Source: Mycolicibacter algericus DSM 45454
Lineage (GTDB): Bacteria; Actinomycetota; Actinomycetes; Mycobacteriales; Mycobacteriaceae
NCBI RefSeq assembly: GCF_002086455.1
Contig: NZ_MVHC01000010.1
Coordinates: 1 to 64,000 of the forward strand
DNA length: 64,000 nucleotides
Reading direction: 5' to 3'
The position numbers were made by a program, and so were the translations under genes. The notes beneath the pieces are model-generated. The model was not told the origin of the DNA and did no database searches. It saw only the letters and a program-made list of their open reading frames with translations. This document shows positions 25,931 through 35,056 of this stretch, piece by piece; position 1 is the first letter of the stretch, and every line of letters starts with the position of its first letter.

Positions 25931-26722
25931 ATGCACTGGTACACCGGCAACAGCGGCTATGACACCGTCCTGACCTTCGCGTTCGGCTTCGCCGCGTTCG
26001 TGATCATCGGCGGCTTCTTCGGCCAGAGCTCCTACGGCCGGTTCTCCTCGGCCAAGCTCGGCTTCAACCTGAACCCGAAGTTCGGCTGGTGGCTGATGGA
26101 GATCCCGGCGACGGTGGTGTTCTTGGTCGCATACCTGTGCGGGCCGGCCCGGTTCGAGCCGACTTCTGTTGTGCTGGCCGGGATCTGGGCGCTGCACTAC
26201 GCCAACCGCGGCTGGTTCTTCCCGCTGGCGATCCGCCAGGTGCCCGGCAAGCGCAGCACGTTCAACATCTCGGTGGTGGTGATGGGGATGCTCGTGACCA
26301 CCATGCACGGCTACCTCAACGGGGCGCTGTTCAGCCACGACTACCTGGGACAGTACGGCCGTTCCTGGCTGACCGATCCGCGTTTCGTGGTGGGCCTGGT
26401 GATCTACCTGTGCGGGTTCGCGCTGCTGGTCAACTCCGAGTCGATCGTGCGCAACCTGCGCGACAAGAAGAACCCGGGCGCGGCGGAGTACCGGATCCCG
26501 TTCGGCGGCGGCTTCCGGTTCGTCACCAGCCCGGCCTACCTGGGTGAGCTGATCGCCTGGACGGGGTTCGCGGTGCTCACCTGGGCGCTGCCCGGCGTCG
26601 TCATCCTGCTGATCACCGCCGGCAACCTGATCCCCCGAGCTTTGCAGACGCATCGGTGGTATCAGCAGAAGTTCCCCGACTACCCCACCGACCGCAAGGC
26701 GCTGGTGCCGTTCCTGCTGTGA
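25931..26722 (+). CDS. Steroid 5-alpha-reductase-like (DUF1295) membrane protein
   Basis: This 263-residue protein has about six hydrophobic segments and the C-terminal signature of the steroid 5-alpha-reductase/DUF1295 family: SPAYLGELIAWTGFA, then NLIPRALQTHRWYQQKF and DYPTDRKALVPFLL. Family members are NADPH-dependent reductases of the double bond in 3-oxo-4-ene steroids or related enoyl lipids; the conserved NADP-binding His, Tyr and Asp-Tyr-Pro segment is present. In a mycobacterium a sterol or polyprenyl substrate is plausible but unproven. The ATG at 25931 is chosen because the 33 codons upstream fall in repeat copy B. Confidence 0.85.
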   Translation: MHWYTGNSGYDTVLTFAFGFAAFVIIGGFFGQSSYGRFSSAKLGFNLNPKFGWWLMEIPATVVFLVAYLCGPARFEPTSVVLAGIWALHYANRGWFFPLAIRQVPGKRSTFNISVVVMGMLVTTMHGYLNGALFSHDYLGQYGRSWLTDPRFVVGLVIYLCGFALLVNSESIVRNLRDKKNPGAAEYRIPFGGGFRFVTSPAYLGELIAWTGFAVLTWALPGVVILLITAGNLIPRALQTHRWYQQKFPDYPTDRKALVPFLL

Positions 26723-26766
26723 GGCAGCCCACGTCACACTTGGGCGGGCTGTCCCGTCTAACGGGT

Positions 26767-27345
26767 ATGACTACGCAACCACGCATCCAACCGCTGTCCC
26801 CCAACAAGACCGGCCTGCTGACCCGCGCGATGTACCGCTACGCCAAACGGCGCTTCGGTGAGGTCCCCGAGCCCTTCACCGTCATCGCGCACCACCCGCG
26901 ACTGCTGGTGGCCGCCGCCGCCCACGAAGGGCTGCTGCAGTCCGCGTCACGCAAGCTGCCCGCCGAGGTGCGCGACCTGGCGGTGTTCTGGACCGCCCGC
27001 ACCATCGGCTGCTCGTGGTGCGTGGACTTCGGCGCCATGCTGGCCCGGCTGGAAGGCATGGACATCGAACGGCTGAAGGCCATCGACGACTACGCGACCT
27101 CGCCGCGCTTCACCGACGACGAGCGGGCCGCCATCGCCTACGCGAACGCCGTCACCACCGACCCGCACACCGTCACCGACGCCCAGGTCGCCGATCTGCG
27201 CGCGCGATTCGGCGACGACGGCGTCATCGAGCTGACGTATCAGATCGGGGTCGAGAACATGCGGGCCCGGATGTATTCGGCGCTGGGCATCACCGAGCAG
27301 GGCTTCAGCTCGGGGGACGCCTGCCGGGTGCCGTGGGCCCAGTGA
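26767..27345 (+). CDS. Carboxymuconolactone decarboxylase/AhpD-like protein
   Basis: This 192-residue all-alpha protein carries the AhpD-type redox pair in IGCSWC (C82, C85), followed by FGAML with a conserved residue three positions on. This fits a thiol peroxidase or disulfide-exchange protein rather than a true lactone decarboxylase, which lacks CxxC. The C-terminal half continues the carboxymuconolactone decarboxylase fold (YQIGVENMRARMYSALG). The ATG at 26767 follows the steroid-reductase-like gene by 44 bp on the same strand. Confidence 0.85.
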   Translation: MTTQPRIQPLSPNKTGLLTRAMYRYAKRRFGEVPEPFTVIAHHPRLLVAAAAHEGLLQSASRKLPAEVRDLAVFWTARTIGCSWCVDFGAMLARLEGMDIERLKAIDDYATSPRFTDDERAAIAYANAVTTDPHTVTDAQVADLRARFGDDGVIELTYQIGVENMRARMYSALGITEQGFSSGDACRVPWAQ

Positions 27346-27387
27346 CGCCCCGAGACTGTTGTTGGCGTGCGGATGTGCGAGTGGGCC

Positions 27388-28329
27388 TCACGGTAACTCT
27401 CCCCCGCAAGCGGGAGGTACCCCCTGCCTCGCGGCACCGCGCAGCGGAGAACCACTGAACTTGTCCGGGTTGGCGATATCCCAGACGGCATAGACCAGAC
27501 CGTCGCGCACCGTCATCGCGGTGACGCGCGGCAGCAGCTCGGCGAACCCCTCGGCGGCGGGAGCCCCGGGCGTGTAGGCGCCGAGTTCACCGTTGACCAA
27601 CGCCAACTGGTTTGCGGTCGTCAGGGTCGGCCCGTACCGGCGCGCGAGACCGAACAGGAACCGCGCCACCTTCTCCGGGCCGTGGATGGTCCGAACCGCG
27701 GTCGGCGCCCGGCGGTTGGCGTCGCCGGTGAACGTCACCTCGGGATGCAGCAGCGCCACCACCGCGTCCAGGTCACCGGCGGCCATCGCGGCCATCAACG
27801 TCCCGACCGTCTCCGCGTGCCGCGGATCGGGTTCCGGCGGCGGGTCGGCGGCAACGGCCCGGCGGGCCCGCGACGCCAGCTGGCGGGCGGCGGCCTCACT
27901 GGTGTGCAGCACCGCGGCGACCTCCCCGAAGGGCACCGCGAAGCCGTCGTGCAGCACGAACGCCACCCGCTGATCCGGGGTCAGCCGCTCCAGCACCACC
28001 ATCGCGGCGAACCGGGCGTCCTCGCCGGCCACCACCGCCGACAACGGCTCGGCCTGGTCCATGCCGGTCACCACCGGCTCCGGAAGCCATTCGCCCACAT
28101 AGGTTTCGCGGCGCCGCGGCGCCGAGCGCAGCCGGTCCAGGCCGAGCCGGCTCACCACCGTCGTCAACCATGCCCGCAGGTCGATGATCTCGTCGCGCTC
28201 GGCGGCATCGAACCGCAGCCAGGCGTCCTGCACGATGTCCTCGGCGTCGGCGAACATCCCGGTGAGCCGGTAGGCCACCGCCAGCAGGTGAGGCCGCAAC
28301 GCCTCGAAGTCGTCCACCGCCGTCGTCAT
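27388..28329 (-). CDS. sigJ: ECF sigma factor SigJ (ECF41-like, C-terminal SnoaL domain)
   Basis: This 313-residue protein has sigma region 2 (AYRLTGMFADAEDIVQDAWLRF, about residues 17-38) and region 4 (LTPDQRVAFVLHDG...SEAAARQLASRARRA, about residues 108-158). A SnoaL/NTF2-like domain (residues 170-290) is of the kind that regulates ECF41 sigma factors in cis instead of a separate anti-sigma factor. It corresponds to Rv3328c. The last 20 or so residues (GSPLRGAARQGVPPACGGELP) are encoded in a repeat-like GC hairpin and look unrelated to the domain. The ATG at 28329 follows the HAB-like gene by 29 bp. Confidence 0.9.
   Translation of the reverse strand: MTTAVDDFEALRPHLLAVAYRLTGMFADAEDIVQDAWLRFDAAERDEIIDLRAWLTTVVSRLGLDRLRSAPRRRETYVGEWLPEPVVTGMDQAEPLSAVVAGEDARFAAMVVLERLTPDQRVAFVLHDGFAVPFGEVAAVLHTSEAAARQLASRARRAVAADPPPEPDPRHAETVGTLMAAMAAGDLDAVVALLHPEVTFTGDANRRAPTAVRTIHGPEKVARFLFGLARRYGPTLTTANQLALVNGELGAYTPGAPAAEGFAELLPRVTAMTVRDGLVYAVWDIANPDKFSGSPLRGAARQGVPPACGGELP
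27397..27417. repeat. CCCGC-AA-GCGGG hairpin overlapping the sigJ 3' end
   Basis: A short GC-rich stem (CTCCCCCGC, AA, GCGGGAGG) followed by TACCCCC lies inside the last codons of sigJ. It can also act as a terminator for the plus-strand AhpD-like gene ending at 27345. I recall similar CTCCCGCTTGCGGG blocks as dispersed intergenic elements in mycobacterial genomes, but only this copy is seen here. Confidence 0.45.
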
Positions 28330-28358
28330 TGCAAACCAGCCTAGGCCGCGCCGACCCC

Positions 28359-28796
28359 TCAGTGCGGTTGCTGCGCGCCGGGCCACAAGCCGACCAGCGC
28401 GATCACGCAAACCGCCAGCATCGCCACGCTCAGGCTGTACAGACCGGCGTCGACGAGATTCTCCTGCCACGCAGAGCCATGGTGACCGGCGCCGGCGATC
28501 GGCATCGTCCGTCCGGTGCCGAAGATCGCCGCCGCCAGCGTGCTTGCCCAGTTGGCGTAGGTGCCGTAGAGCGCCAGCCAGAACAACGCGGTCAGCCAGC
28601 GCGCCGAGAGCCGCAGCCGGCCCCACAGCAGACCGAGCACCACCAGGAACATCCCGTTCAGCACGCCTTCCAGGTGCGAGGACAACCCCATCCGCGGATT
28701 GTTCATCGCCCCCGTCACCAGCCCGGTGAGCAGACCCAGCAGGAACAGGAGGACGCCGAACCACAGCAGCGTCCGGCCCTTGTCAGCACCTGTCAT
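28359..28796 (-). CDS. Hydroxylaminobenzene-mutase-like (HAB) membrane protein
   Basis: This 145-residue protein has four transmembrane segments and the motifs NNPRMGLSSHLEGVLNG, LYGTYANW and TGRTMPIAGAG. These match the HabA/HabB hydroxylaminobenzene mutase family, which rearranges hydroxylaminobenzene to aminophenol during nitroarene breakdown. Whether mycobacterial members do this chemistry is unknown. It lies 29 bp upstream of sigJ on the same strand, so the two probably share a transcript; the pairing suggests a SigJ-linked oxidative or xenobiotic response. Confidence 0.7.
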   Translation of the reverse strand: MTGADKGRTLLWFGVLLFLLGLLTGLVTGAMNNPRMGLSSHLEGVLNGMFLVVLGLLWGRLRLSARWLTALFWLALYGTYANWASTLAAAIFGTGRTMPIAGAGHHGSAWQENLVDAGLYSLSVAMLAVCVIALVGLWPGAQQPH

Positions 28797-28887
28797 GGAC
28801 CCTCCTCGGATCAGCGGCCCAGCACGACATTATTCCGTCGGGCGCATTGCCAAACGGATTAGCGAAGACCGCCTTAATGTCGTCGAC

Positions 28888-29883
28888 ATGAGCCCCAAGC
28901 CACGCATCTCCCCGGTCCGCTGGCGGCCGCCGCCGTCGCGGCCGCTGCCTCCGCCCGATCCGACGCCGCCGCTGCAGGTCGTCGAGATCCCCGGTACCGC
29001 CGCCGAAGACGTCGTCGTCGACGCCGACGGCGCCATCTGGACCGGCATCGAGGACGGCCGCATCATCGCGGTCGGCCCCGGCGCCGCCCCGCCGCGGGTG
29101 ATGACCGACACCGGCGGGCGCCCGCTCGGACTGGCCTTCACCCGGGATCACCGGCTGCTGATCTGCGACAGCCACCGCGGCCTGCTGCGCTTCGACCCGA
29201 AATCCGGGCAACTGGAGACGCTGGTCAGCCATGTGGCCGGCCGGCCGCTGACGTTCTGTTCGAATGCGGTCGAAGCATCCGACGGCACCATCTACTTCAC
29301 CGAATCCACCGATAGGTTCCGCTACGAGTACTACAAGGCCTCAGTGATCGAGGCCCGCGCCAGCGGCTCGCTGCTGCGGCGCACCCCCGACGGCGCGACG
29401 ACGGTGCTGGCATCGGGCCTGCACTTCGCCAACGGGGTGACGCTGACCGCCGACGAATCGGCGGTGGTGTTCGCCGAGAGCACCGGGTGCCGGTTGTCCA
29501 AGTACTGGCTGACCGGGCCGCGGGCCGGTTCGATCACCGGGCTGGTGAGCGAGTTGCCCGGCCATCCGGACAACATCTCCACCGGGCGGGACGGCCGTAT
29601 CTGGGTGGCGATGGTCTCGGATCGCAACGCGCTGTCGGAGTGGCTCTCGCCGCGCGCGCCGGTGCTGCGCACGCTGCTGTGGCGGTTGCTGCCGTATCGC
29701 TGGCTGCCGGATACCAAGTCCGGGGCGTGGGTCATCGGCTTCGACGCCGACGACGGCCGGGTGCTCAGCCAGTTCCGCAGCTCCGATCCGGCGTTCGGGC
29801 TGGCCACCGGGGTGGTCGAGGCCGGCGATCGGCTGTGGCTGGGCCGGATCAACGGGCCGGGCCTGGCGTATTTTCAGTTGTAA
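28888..29883 (+). CDS. SMP-30/strictosidine-synthase-like beta-propeller protein
   Basis: This 331-residue protein has a proline-rich N-terminus ([12 protein letters not shown]) and then repeated propeller blades: [71 protein letters not shown] and [17 protein letters not shown]. The [18 protein letters not shown] segment is typical of the strictosidine synthase branch. Related enzymes hydrolyse lactones or phosphotriesters with a central calcium, but the substrate here is unknown. The ATG at 28888 is chosen because the upstream in-frame part overlaps the divergent HAB gene. Confidence 0.85.
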   Translation: MSPKPRISPVRWRPPPSRPLPPPDPTPPLQVVEIPGTAAEDVVVDADGAIWTGIEDGRIIAVGPGAAPPRVMTDTGGRPLGLAFTRDHRLLICDSHRGLLRFDPKSGQLETLVSHVAGRPLTFCSNAVEASDGTIYFTESTDRFRYEYYKASVIEARASGSLLRRTPDGATTVLASGLHFANGVTLTADESAVVFAESTGCRLSKYWLTGPRAGSITGLVSELPGHPDNISTGRDGRIWVAMVSDRNALSEWLSPRAPVLRTLLWRLLPYRWLPDTKSGAWVIGFDADDGRVLSQFRSSDPAFGLATGVVEAGDRLWLGRINGPGLAYFQL

Positions 29884-29951
29884 CTTCCGCACCACCAGTC
29901 ACAGCGTGGCTCCCGCGGTTCGCGGCGCGGTTCGCCTACCCTGCACACACG

Positions 29952-31184
29952 ATGACTTTTGCGCGCTCGGTATCAGCCCTGGTGGCGGTGGGTTTTCTCA
30001 CCGCCGCCGCACCCCTGGCCGCCCCGGCGGCCATGGCCGACCCCACCCCGGGGCTCAACGCGGGCACCGTCGGCTGCCCCTACCAGGTGAGCACCCCGCC
30101 CGCCGTCGACGCCTCGGAGGTGCCGCTGGCCGGTGAGCCGCCGCTGCCGCTGCCGGTGCCGGCCACCCCGGTCGGCGGCGACGCGCTGGCCGGCTGCGGG
30201 ATCGTCGTCGCGCCCGGCACCCCGCCGGTACCCGGCGATGTCTCCGCCGAGTCGTGGCTGGTGGCCGACATGGACAGCGGGGCCGTGATCGCCGCCCGCG
30301 ACCCGCACGGCCGGCACCGGCCCGCCAGCGTGATCAAGGTGCTGACCGCGATGGCGGCGCTCAACGAGCTGGACCTGGCCAAGGTCGTCCACGGCACCCA
30401 GGAGGACGCCAACGCCGAAGGCACCCGCGTCGGCGTCGGCCCCGGCGGCGACTTCACCGTCAATCAGTTGCTGCACGGCCTGCTGATGGGGTCGGGCAAC
30501 GACGCCGCCCACGCCCTGGCCACCGAGCTCGGCGGCATGGACACCGCACTGCACAAGATCAACGCGCTGGCCGCCAGGCTGGGCGGCCGCGACACCCGCG
30601 CCGCCACCCCGTCCGGGCTGGACGGGCCGGGCATGAGCACCTCGGCCTACGACATCGCGCTGTTCTACCGCTACGCCTGGAACAACCCGGTGTTCGCCGA
30701 CATCGTCGCCACGCGGAACTTCGCGTTCCCCGGCTACGGCGACGTGCCCGGCTACACCTTGGAGAACGACAACCAGCTGCTCTACAACTACCCGGGTGCC
30801 CTCGGCGGCAAGACCGGCTACACCGACGACGCCGGGCAGACGTTCGTGGGCGCGGCCAACCGCGACGGCCGGCGGCTGGTGGCGGTGCTGCTGCGCGGCA
30901 CCCGCCAGCCGATCCCGCCGTGGCAGCAGGCCGCGCAGCTGCTCGACTACGGCTTCGCCACCCCGCCCGGCACCCGGGTCGGCACCCTGATCGAACCCGA
31001 CCCCTCGCTGGTCACCCGGGCACCCGCCGACGGGCCCAGCCCGCAGGCCATGGTGCTGGCGCCGGCCGACGACACGGTGCCGGTGCGGGTCGGGGTGAGC
31101 ATCTTCGGCACGATCATCGTGTTCGCGCTCATCATGGGTGCGCGCGCGGTGAACCGCCGGCCGGGCAGGGCCTCAACGTGGTGA
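29952..31184 (+). CDS. dacB1: D-alanyl-D-alanine carboxypeptidase (penicillin-binding protein)
   Basis: This 410-residue S11 peptidase trims the terminal D-Ala of peptidoglycan stem peptides. It has a signal peptide (about residues 1-29, cleaved near AMADPTP), a Pro-rich spacer, the SxxK motif SVIK (S126, K129), SGN (181-183) and KTG (287-289). A C-terminal membrane helix ([19 protein letters not shown]) probably anchors it to the outer face of the cytoplasmic membrane. It corresponds to Rv3330. Its stop overlaps the start of the next gene by 4 bp (GTGA). Confidence 0.95.
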   Translation: MTFARSVSALVAVGFLTAAAPLAAPAAMADPTPGLNAGTVGCPYQVSTPPAVDASEVPLAGEPPLPLPVPATPVGGDALAGCGIVVAPGTPPVPGDVSAESWLVADMDSGAVIAARDPHGRHRPASVIKVLTAMAALNELDLAKVVHGTQEDANAEGTRVGVGPGGDFTVNQLLHGLLMGSGNDAAHALATELGGMDTALHKINALAARLGGRDTRAATPSGLDGPGMSTSAYDIALFYRYAWNNPVFADIVATRNFAFPGYGDVPGYTLENDNQLLYNYPGALGGKTGYTDDAGQTFVGAANRDGRRLVAVLLRGTRQPIPPWQQAAQLLDYGFATPPGTRVGTLIEPDPSLVTRAPADGPSPQAMVLAPADDTVPVRVGVSIFGTIIVFALIMGARAVNRRPGRASTW

Positions 31185-31561
31185 AGGCGCTACGGGCCTT
31201 CGGCTGGTTCTCCGGGCTGCTGCTGATCGCGATCGGGTTGAGCCGGATGGCGTTGTCGCTGGACTCCATTCCCGACGGCCAGGACGTCAACGCGACCGTC
31301 GACAGCGAGAGCCGGGCGGCCGGTGCGCTGTTGATCGGGTTCGGCATCGGCTATATCGAGGCGTTCCGCCGAGCGCGGATCCCGGCCGGGGCGGTACGGC
31401 TGCTGGCGCTGACCATGGCGCTGCTGGGGGTGTCCCGGTTGATCTCGATGGCCGACGTGGGCATGCCCCACCCGTCGTTCACGGTGGCCTGTGTCGTCGA
31501 GTTCGTCGCGGCCGGTTTGACCTATTGGTATGCCACCCTGGCCGATCGGGACGCGCGCTGA
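31181..31561 (+). CDS. Small membrane protein, DUF4345-like
   Basis: This 126-residue protein has four hydrophobic segments separated by short polar loops. It includes [50 protein letters not shown] and [17 protein letters not shown]. The layout matches small DUF4345-type membrane proteins. The GTG at 31181 overlaps the dacB1 stop; a GTG one codon earlier is equivalent. Translational coupling to dacB1 suggests an envelope-related role, but function is unknown. Confidence 0.75.
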   Translation: MKALRAFGWFSGLLLIAIGLSRMALSLDSIPDGQDVNATVDSESRAAGALLIGFGIGYIEAFRRARIPAGAVRLLALTMALLGVSRLISMADVGMPHPSFTVACVVEFVAAGLTYWYATLADRDAR

Positions 31562-31575
31562 CCCCATCCCCTACG

Positions 31576-33009
31576 GTGAGCCAGGTGGGCCGAATCGGGG
31601 AACTGCGCCGATCCTCGCCGCTGGCACTGCTGGTCGGGGTGGCCGCCGCCAGTGTCGGCGTGATCTACGGTTACGACCTGTCCAACATCGCCGGCGCGCT
31701 GCTGTTCATCGAGGCCGACTTCGGGCTGACCGCCGCCCAGCAGGAGATGGTGACCACCGCGACGGTGATCGGCGAGATCGCCGGCGCCCTGGCCGCCGGG
31801 TGGCTGGCCAACGCGATCGGGCGCAAGAAATCGATGGTCTCGGTGGCGCTGGGCTACGCGGTGTTCGCGCTGTTGGGGGCGGCGGCGACGTCGGTGTCGA
31901 TGCTGACCGTGGCCCGGCTGCTGCTCGGCGTCACCATCGGGGTGTCGGTGGTGGTGGTGCCGGTGTTCGTGGCCGAGTCGGCGCCGGCCGCCGCCCGCGG
32001 CGCGCTGCTGGTCACCTACGGGGTGGCCACCGTGGTCGGGATCATCGCCGGCTACCTGTTCGCCTACCTGCTGGCCGGGGCCGGCAACTGGCGGGCGATG
32101 CTGGGGCTGGCCGCGGTGCCCGCCGTGCTGGTGACGATGCTGTTGGCCCGCATCCCCGACACCGCGCGCTGGTATCTGCTCAAGGGCCGGGTCGACGACG
32201 CGTACCGCGCCCTGCGCCGCATCGAACCGAACATCGAGGCCGCCCAACGCGAACTCGCCGAGATCAGCCGGACGCTGCAGGAGGAACGCCGCAGCGGGGT
32301 CGGAGTGCTGCGCGAGATGCTGCGGCCGCCGTATCTGCGGGCAACGCTGTTCGTGGTGACGCTGGGATTTTTCATCCAGATCACCGGGATCAACGCGATC
32401 GTCTACTACAGTCCCCGGCTGTTCGAAAAGATGGGTTTCGAAGGCGATTTCGCGCTGTTGATCCTGCCGGCGCTGGTGCAGGTGGCCGCGCTGGCGGCGA
32501 TGTTCGTCTCGCTGGCGTTGATCGACCGGGTGGGCCGTCGTCCCATCCTGCTGTCGGGGATCGCCACTATGGTCGTCGCCAACGCGCTGCTGATCGCGGT
32601 GTTCGCGGCCGGCCCGGCGTTCGGTGACGCGCTGCCGGCGCTCAAGTTCGGCGGGGTGCTGTTGTTCACCGCCGGCTACACCTTCGGGTTCGGTTCGCTG
32701 GTGTGGGTCTACGCCGGGGAGGCCCTGCCGGCGCGGCTGCGCGCGATGGGCTCCTCGGCGATGCTGACCTCGGATCTGGTGGCCAATGCGGTTGTCGCCG
32801 GGGTGTTTCTGAGCATGCTCACCGCATTGGGTGGCGCCGGAACGTTCGCGGTGTTCGGGGTGCTGGCGCTGCTGAGCCTGGCGTTCGTGTACCGCTACGC
32901 CCCCGAGACTAAGGGCCGGCAACTCGAGGACATCCGGCATTTCTGGGAGAACGGCGGCCGCTGGCCCGACGAACAGCCGACATCGGCGGAGATCGGCGCG
33001 TCGACGTGA
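31576..33009 (+). CDS. sugI: MFS sugar transporter
   Basis: This 477-residue transporter of the sugar-porter family has 12 predicted transmembrane segments. Signatures are YGYDLSNIAGALLF in helix 1, AIGRKKSM (loop 2-3), RLLLGVTIGVSVVVVPVFVAESAP (helix 4), GINAIVYYSPRLFEKMG (helix 7), DRVGRRPILLSG and the C-terminal YAPETKGR. It corresponds to M. tuberculosis sugI (Rv3331). The GTG at 31576 starts SQVGRIGEL. The stop overlaps the nagA start by 4 bp, so uptake and amino-sugar deacetylation are translationally coupled, pointing to an amino-sugar-related cargo. Confidence 0.93.
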   Translation: MSQVGRIGELRRSSPLALLVGVAAASVGVIYGYDLSNIAGALLFIEADFGLTAAQQEMVTTATVIGEIAGALAAGWLANAIGRKKSMVSVALGYAVFALLGAAATSVSMLTVARLLLGVTIGVSVVVVPVFVAESAPAAARGALLVTYGVATVVGIIAGYLFAYLLAGAGNWRAMLGLAAVPAVLVTMLLARIPDTARWYLLKGRVDDAYRALRRIEPNIEAAQRELAEISRTLQEERRSGVGVLREMLRPPYLRATLFVVTLGFFIQITGINAIVYYSPRLFEKMGFEGDFALLILPALVQVAALAAMFVSLALIDRVGRRPILLSGIATMVVANALLIAVFAAGPAFGDALPALKFGGVLLFTAGYTFGFGSLVWVYAGEALPARLRAMGSSAMLTSDLVANAVVAGVFLSMLTALGGAGTFAVFGVLALLSLAFVYRYAPETKGRQLEDIRHFWENGGRWPDEQPTSAEIGAST

Positions 33010-34124
33010 CCCTGATCTCCGCCGGCGCCGTGGTGCTCGACGGCCGGGTCTGCCGGCCCGGCTGGCTTTCGGTGGCCGACGGACGGATCGCCGACTGCGG
33101 TACCGGGCCGGTGCGCGCCGACGTCGAATTCGCGGATTGCGTTGTGGCGCCGGGCTTCATCGACATGCACTGCCACGGCGGCGGGGGCGTCGGGTACCCC
33201 GACGGCCCGGATCGCGCGGCGGCACTGCACGCCGCGCACGGCACCACCGGCGGGCTGGCAAGCCTGGTGAGCGCCGCCCCGGCGGTGCTGTTGGACCAGG
33301 TGCGCGCGCTGGCCGACGCCACCCGGCGCGGCGTGGTGGACGGCATCCACCTGGAGGGACCGTGGCTGAGCGGGCACCACTGCGGCGCCCACGATCCCGC
33401 CTGGCTGCGCGACCCCGACGACGCCGAGGTCGATGCGCTGCTGGCCGCCGGCGACGGCGCGATCCGGATGGTGACCCTGGCGCCCGAACTGCCCGGCGGG
33501 CCGGCCACGATCCGGCGGCTGGTCGATGCGGGAATCGTTGTGGCGCTGGGGCACACCGACGCCGACTACGACCAGATGCAGGCCGGGATCGAGGCCGGCG
33601 CGACCGTCGGCACCCATCTGTTCAATGCGATGCGGGCGTTACACCACCGCGACCCGGGGCCGGTACCGGCGCTGCTGGCCGATCCGCGGGTGACCGTCGA
33701 GCTGATCGCCGACGGGGTGCACCTGCATCCGGCGGTGATCCGGCACGTCATGGCGACCGCCGGCCCGGACCGGGTCGCGCTGGTCACCGACGCTATGGCC
33801 GCCGCCGGGGCCGGCGACGGGGCGTTCACCCTCGGCGGACTCGACGTGGAGGTGGCCGGCGGGGTGGCCCGGCTGCGCGGCACGGCCACCATCGCCGGCA
33901 GCACCGCGACCATGGACCGGCTGTTCGCCACCGCGGTGAACCTGCTGGGCGGGCACGACGCGGCGCTGGCCGCGGCGGTGCGCATGACCGCGACCACCCC
34001 GGCGCGGGCGCTCGGCCTCGACGGCGCCGGGGTTTTGGCCGTCGGGTCCGCGGCTAACCTGGTGGTGATGGATGCCGACCTGCAGCTGGTGCGGGTGATG
34101 CGCCGCGGAATGTGGCTGAGATGA
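33006..34124 (+). CDS. nagA: N-acetylglucosamine-6-phosphate deacetylase
   Basis: This 372-residue amidohydrolase converts GlcNAc-6-phosphate to glucosamine-6-phosphate in amino-sugar and cell-wall recycling. Metal and substrate motifs are DMHCHGGGGVGYPDG, HLEGPWLSGHHCGAHD, LGHTDADYDQM, GTHLFNAM and LVTDAMAAAG with the catalytic aspartate. It matches Rv3332. The GTG at 33006 lies in a GTGA overlap with the sugI stop. A GNAT gene follows 11 bp later. Confidence 0.95.
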   Translation: MTLISAGAVVLDGRVCRPGWLSVADGRIADCGTGPVRADVEFADCVVAPGFIDMHCHGGGGVGYPDGPDRAAALHAAHGTTGGLASLVSAAPAVLLDQVRALADATRRGVVDGIHLEGPWLSGHHCGAHDPAWLRDPDDAEVDALLAAGDGAIRMVTLAPELPGGPATIRRLVDAGIVVALGHTDADYDQMQAGIEAGATVGTHLFNAMRALHHRDPGPVPALLADPRVTVELIADGVHLHPAVIRHVMATAGPDRVALVTDAMAAAGAGDGAFTLGGLDVEVAGGVARLRGTATIAGSTATMDRLFATAVNLLGGHDAALAAAVRMTATTPARALGLDGAGVLAVGSAANLVVMDADLQLVRVMRRGMWLR

Positions 34125-34135
34125 AGGAGAACCCG

Positions 34136-34414
34136 ATGAGCGAGCCGACCGTCATCGATGTGCCCGAGCAGCGCCGCTATGAGATCAGCGTGGACGGCGT
34201 ACGGGCCGGACTGGCCGCCTACCACGACAGCGGCGACCAGCGGGACTTCCACCACACCGAGATCGACAAGGCGTTCGGCGGTCAGGGGCTGGCCACCAAG
34301 CTGATCGCCTTCGCGCTGGCCGATACCCAGGCCGCGGGCAAGCGAATCGTGCCGAGTTGCTCGTTTGTGGAGGCCTACGTGGCCAAGCACCCGGAGTACG
34401 CCGGCGGCCGCTGA
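34136..34414 (+). CDS. GNAT-type N-acetyltransferase (small YidJ-like)
   Basis: This 92-residue protein contains a minimal GNAT core: RRYEISVDGVRAGLAAY, the acetyl-CoA loop FGGQGLATKLIAFAL and a C-terminal CSFVEAYVAKHPEY. Such short proteins occur in many bacteria; their acceptor is unknown. The ATG at 34136 is placed 6 bp after AAGGAG, which overlaps the nagA stop region, so it is the last gene of the sugI-nagA transcript. Confidence 0.88.
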   Translation: MSEPTVIDVPEQRRYEISVDGVRAGLAAYHDSGDQRDFHHTEIDKAFGGQGLATKLIAFALADTQAAGKRIVPSCSFVEAYVAKHPEYAGGR

Positions 34415-34494
34415 GGATGCCAGGGCCGGGCGGCGGACACTTGACGGGTGCGTCGCCGACGGCCGGCGGCCCATGCGCTCTACCACGGACATTT

Positions 34495-34510
34495 AGTTAA
34501 AATTTGTACT
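34495..34510. promoter_or_regulatory. Candidate MarR operator
   Basis: A 16-bp imperfect palindrome with a fully symmetric AAATTT centre and AGT/ACT ends (AGTTAAAATTTGTACT, 12 of 16 positions self-complementary) sits 55 bp before the MarR start. It lies 6 bp upstream of a TAGCAT -10-like hexamer (34517-34522). AT-rich palindromes of this size are typical MarR sites and it stands out in a GC-rich setting. Confidence 0.6.
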
Positions 34511-34564
34511 ACCTGCTAGCATCGGGTTCAGCGACCGCTCGTCAACGATCGGAGGCCCTGCCCC

Positions 34565-35056
34565 ATGCGAAATCCCACGAGAAATCCCATGCGATCCGAG
34601 CTGTCCGGCCCGGAGCAACGCGGATGGGGCGCGTACATCCAGGCCAGCATCCGCCTGCAAACCCGCCTGGATGAGACCCTGCGGGACCGCAGCGACCTCA
34701 CTTTGATCGACTATCACCTGCTGAGGCTGCTGGCGGAGGCACCGCAGCAACGCCTGCGGATGCGCGAGCTCGCCGATCGGATGGTGTTCTCCCGCAGCCG
34801 GATCACCTACCAGATCACCTCCATGGAGAAACGGGGCCTCGTCGCCCGCGAAGCCGCACCTGACGATGGCCGCGGCTACCGGGCGGTGCTGACCGCCGCC
34901 GGGCGCAAGTCCCTGCGCGACGCGGCACCCGCGCATGCGGGAATGGTCCGCGAGCTGTTCCTCGATGACCTGGCGGCCGACGAACTGGCCTGTGTCGAAC
35001 GCATTTTCACGCGACTACTCGCTCGACTCACAACCGACGGGACGCAGGGATCGTGA
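34565..35056 (+). CDS. MarR-family transcriptional regulator
   Basis: This 163-residue winged-helix protein has a dimerisation helix region (WGAYIQASIRLQTRLDETLR), then TLIDYHLLRLLAEAP. The recognition part is LRMRELADRMVFSRSRITYQI, the wing AREAAPDDGRGYRAVLT, and a C-terminal helix follows. It is translationally coupled to a PPOX-type flavoprotein and a methyltransferase and probably represses this operon from the palindrome at 34495-34510. A ligand cannot be predicted. In M. tuberculosis, MarR protein Rv1404 also neighbours small methyltransferase genes, which may be a related arrangement. Confidence 0.9.
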   Translation: MRNPTRNPMRSELSGPEQRGWGAYIQASIRLQTRLDETLRDRSDLTLIDYHLLRLLAEAPQQRLRMRELADRMVFSRSRITYQITSMEKRGLVAREAAPDDGRGYRAVLTAAGRKSLRDAAPAHAGMVRELFLDDLAADELACVERIFTRLLARLTTDGTQGS

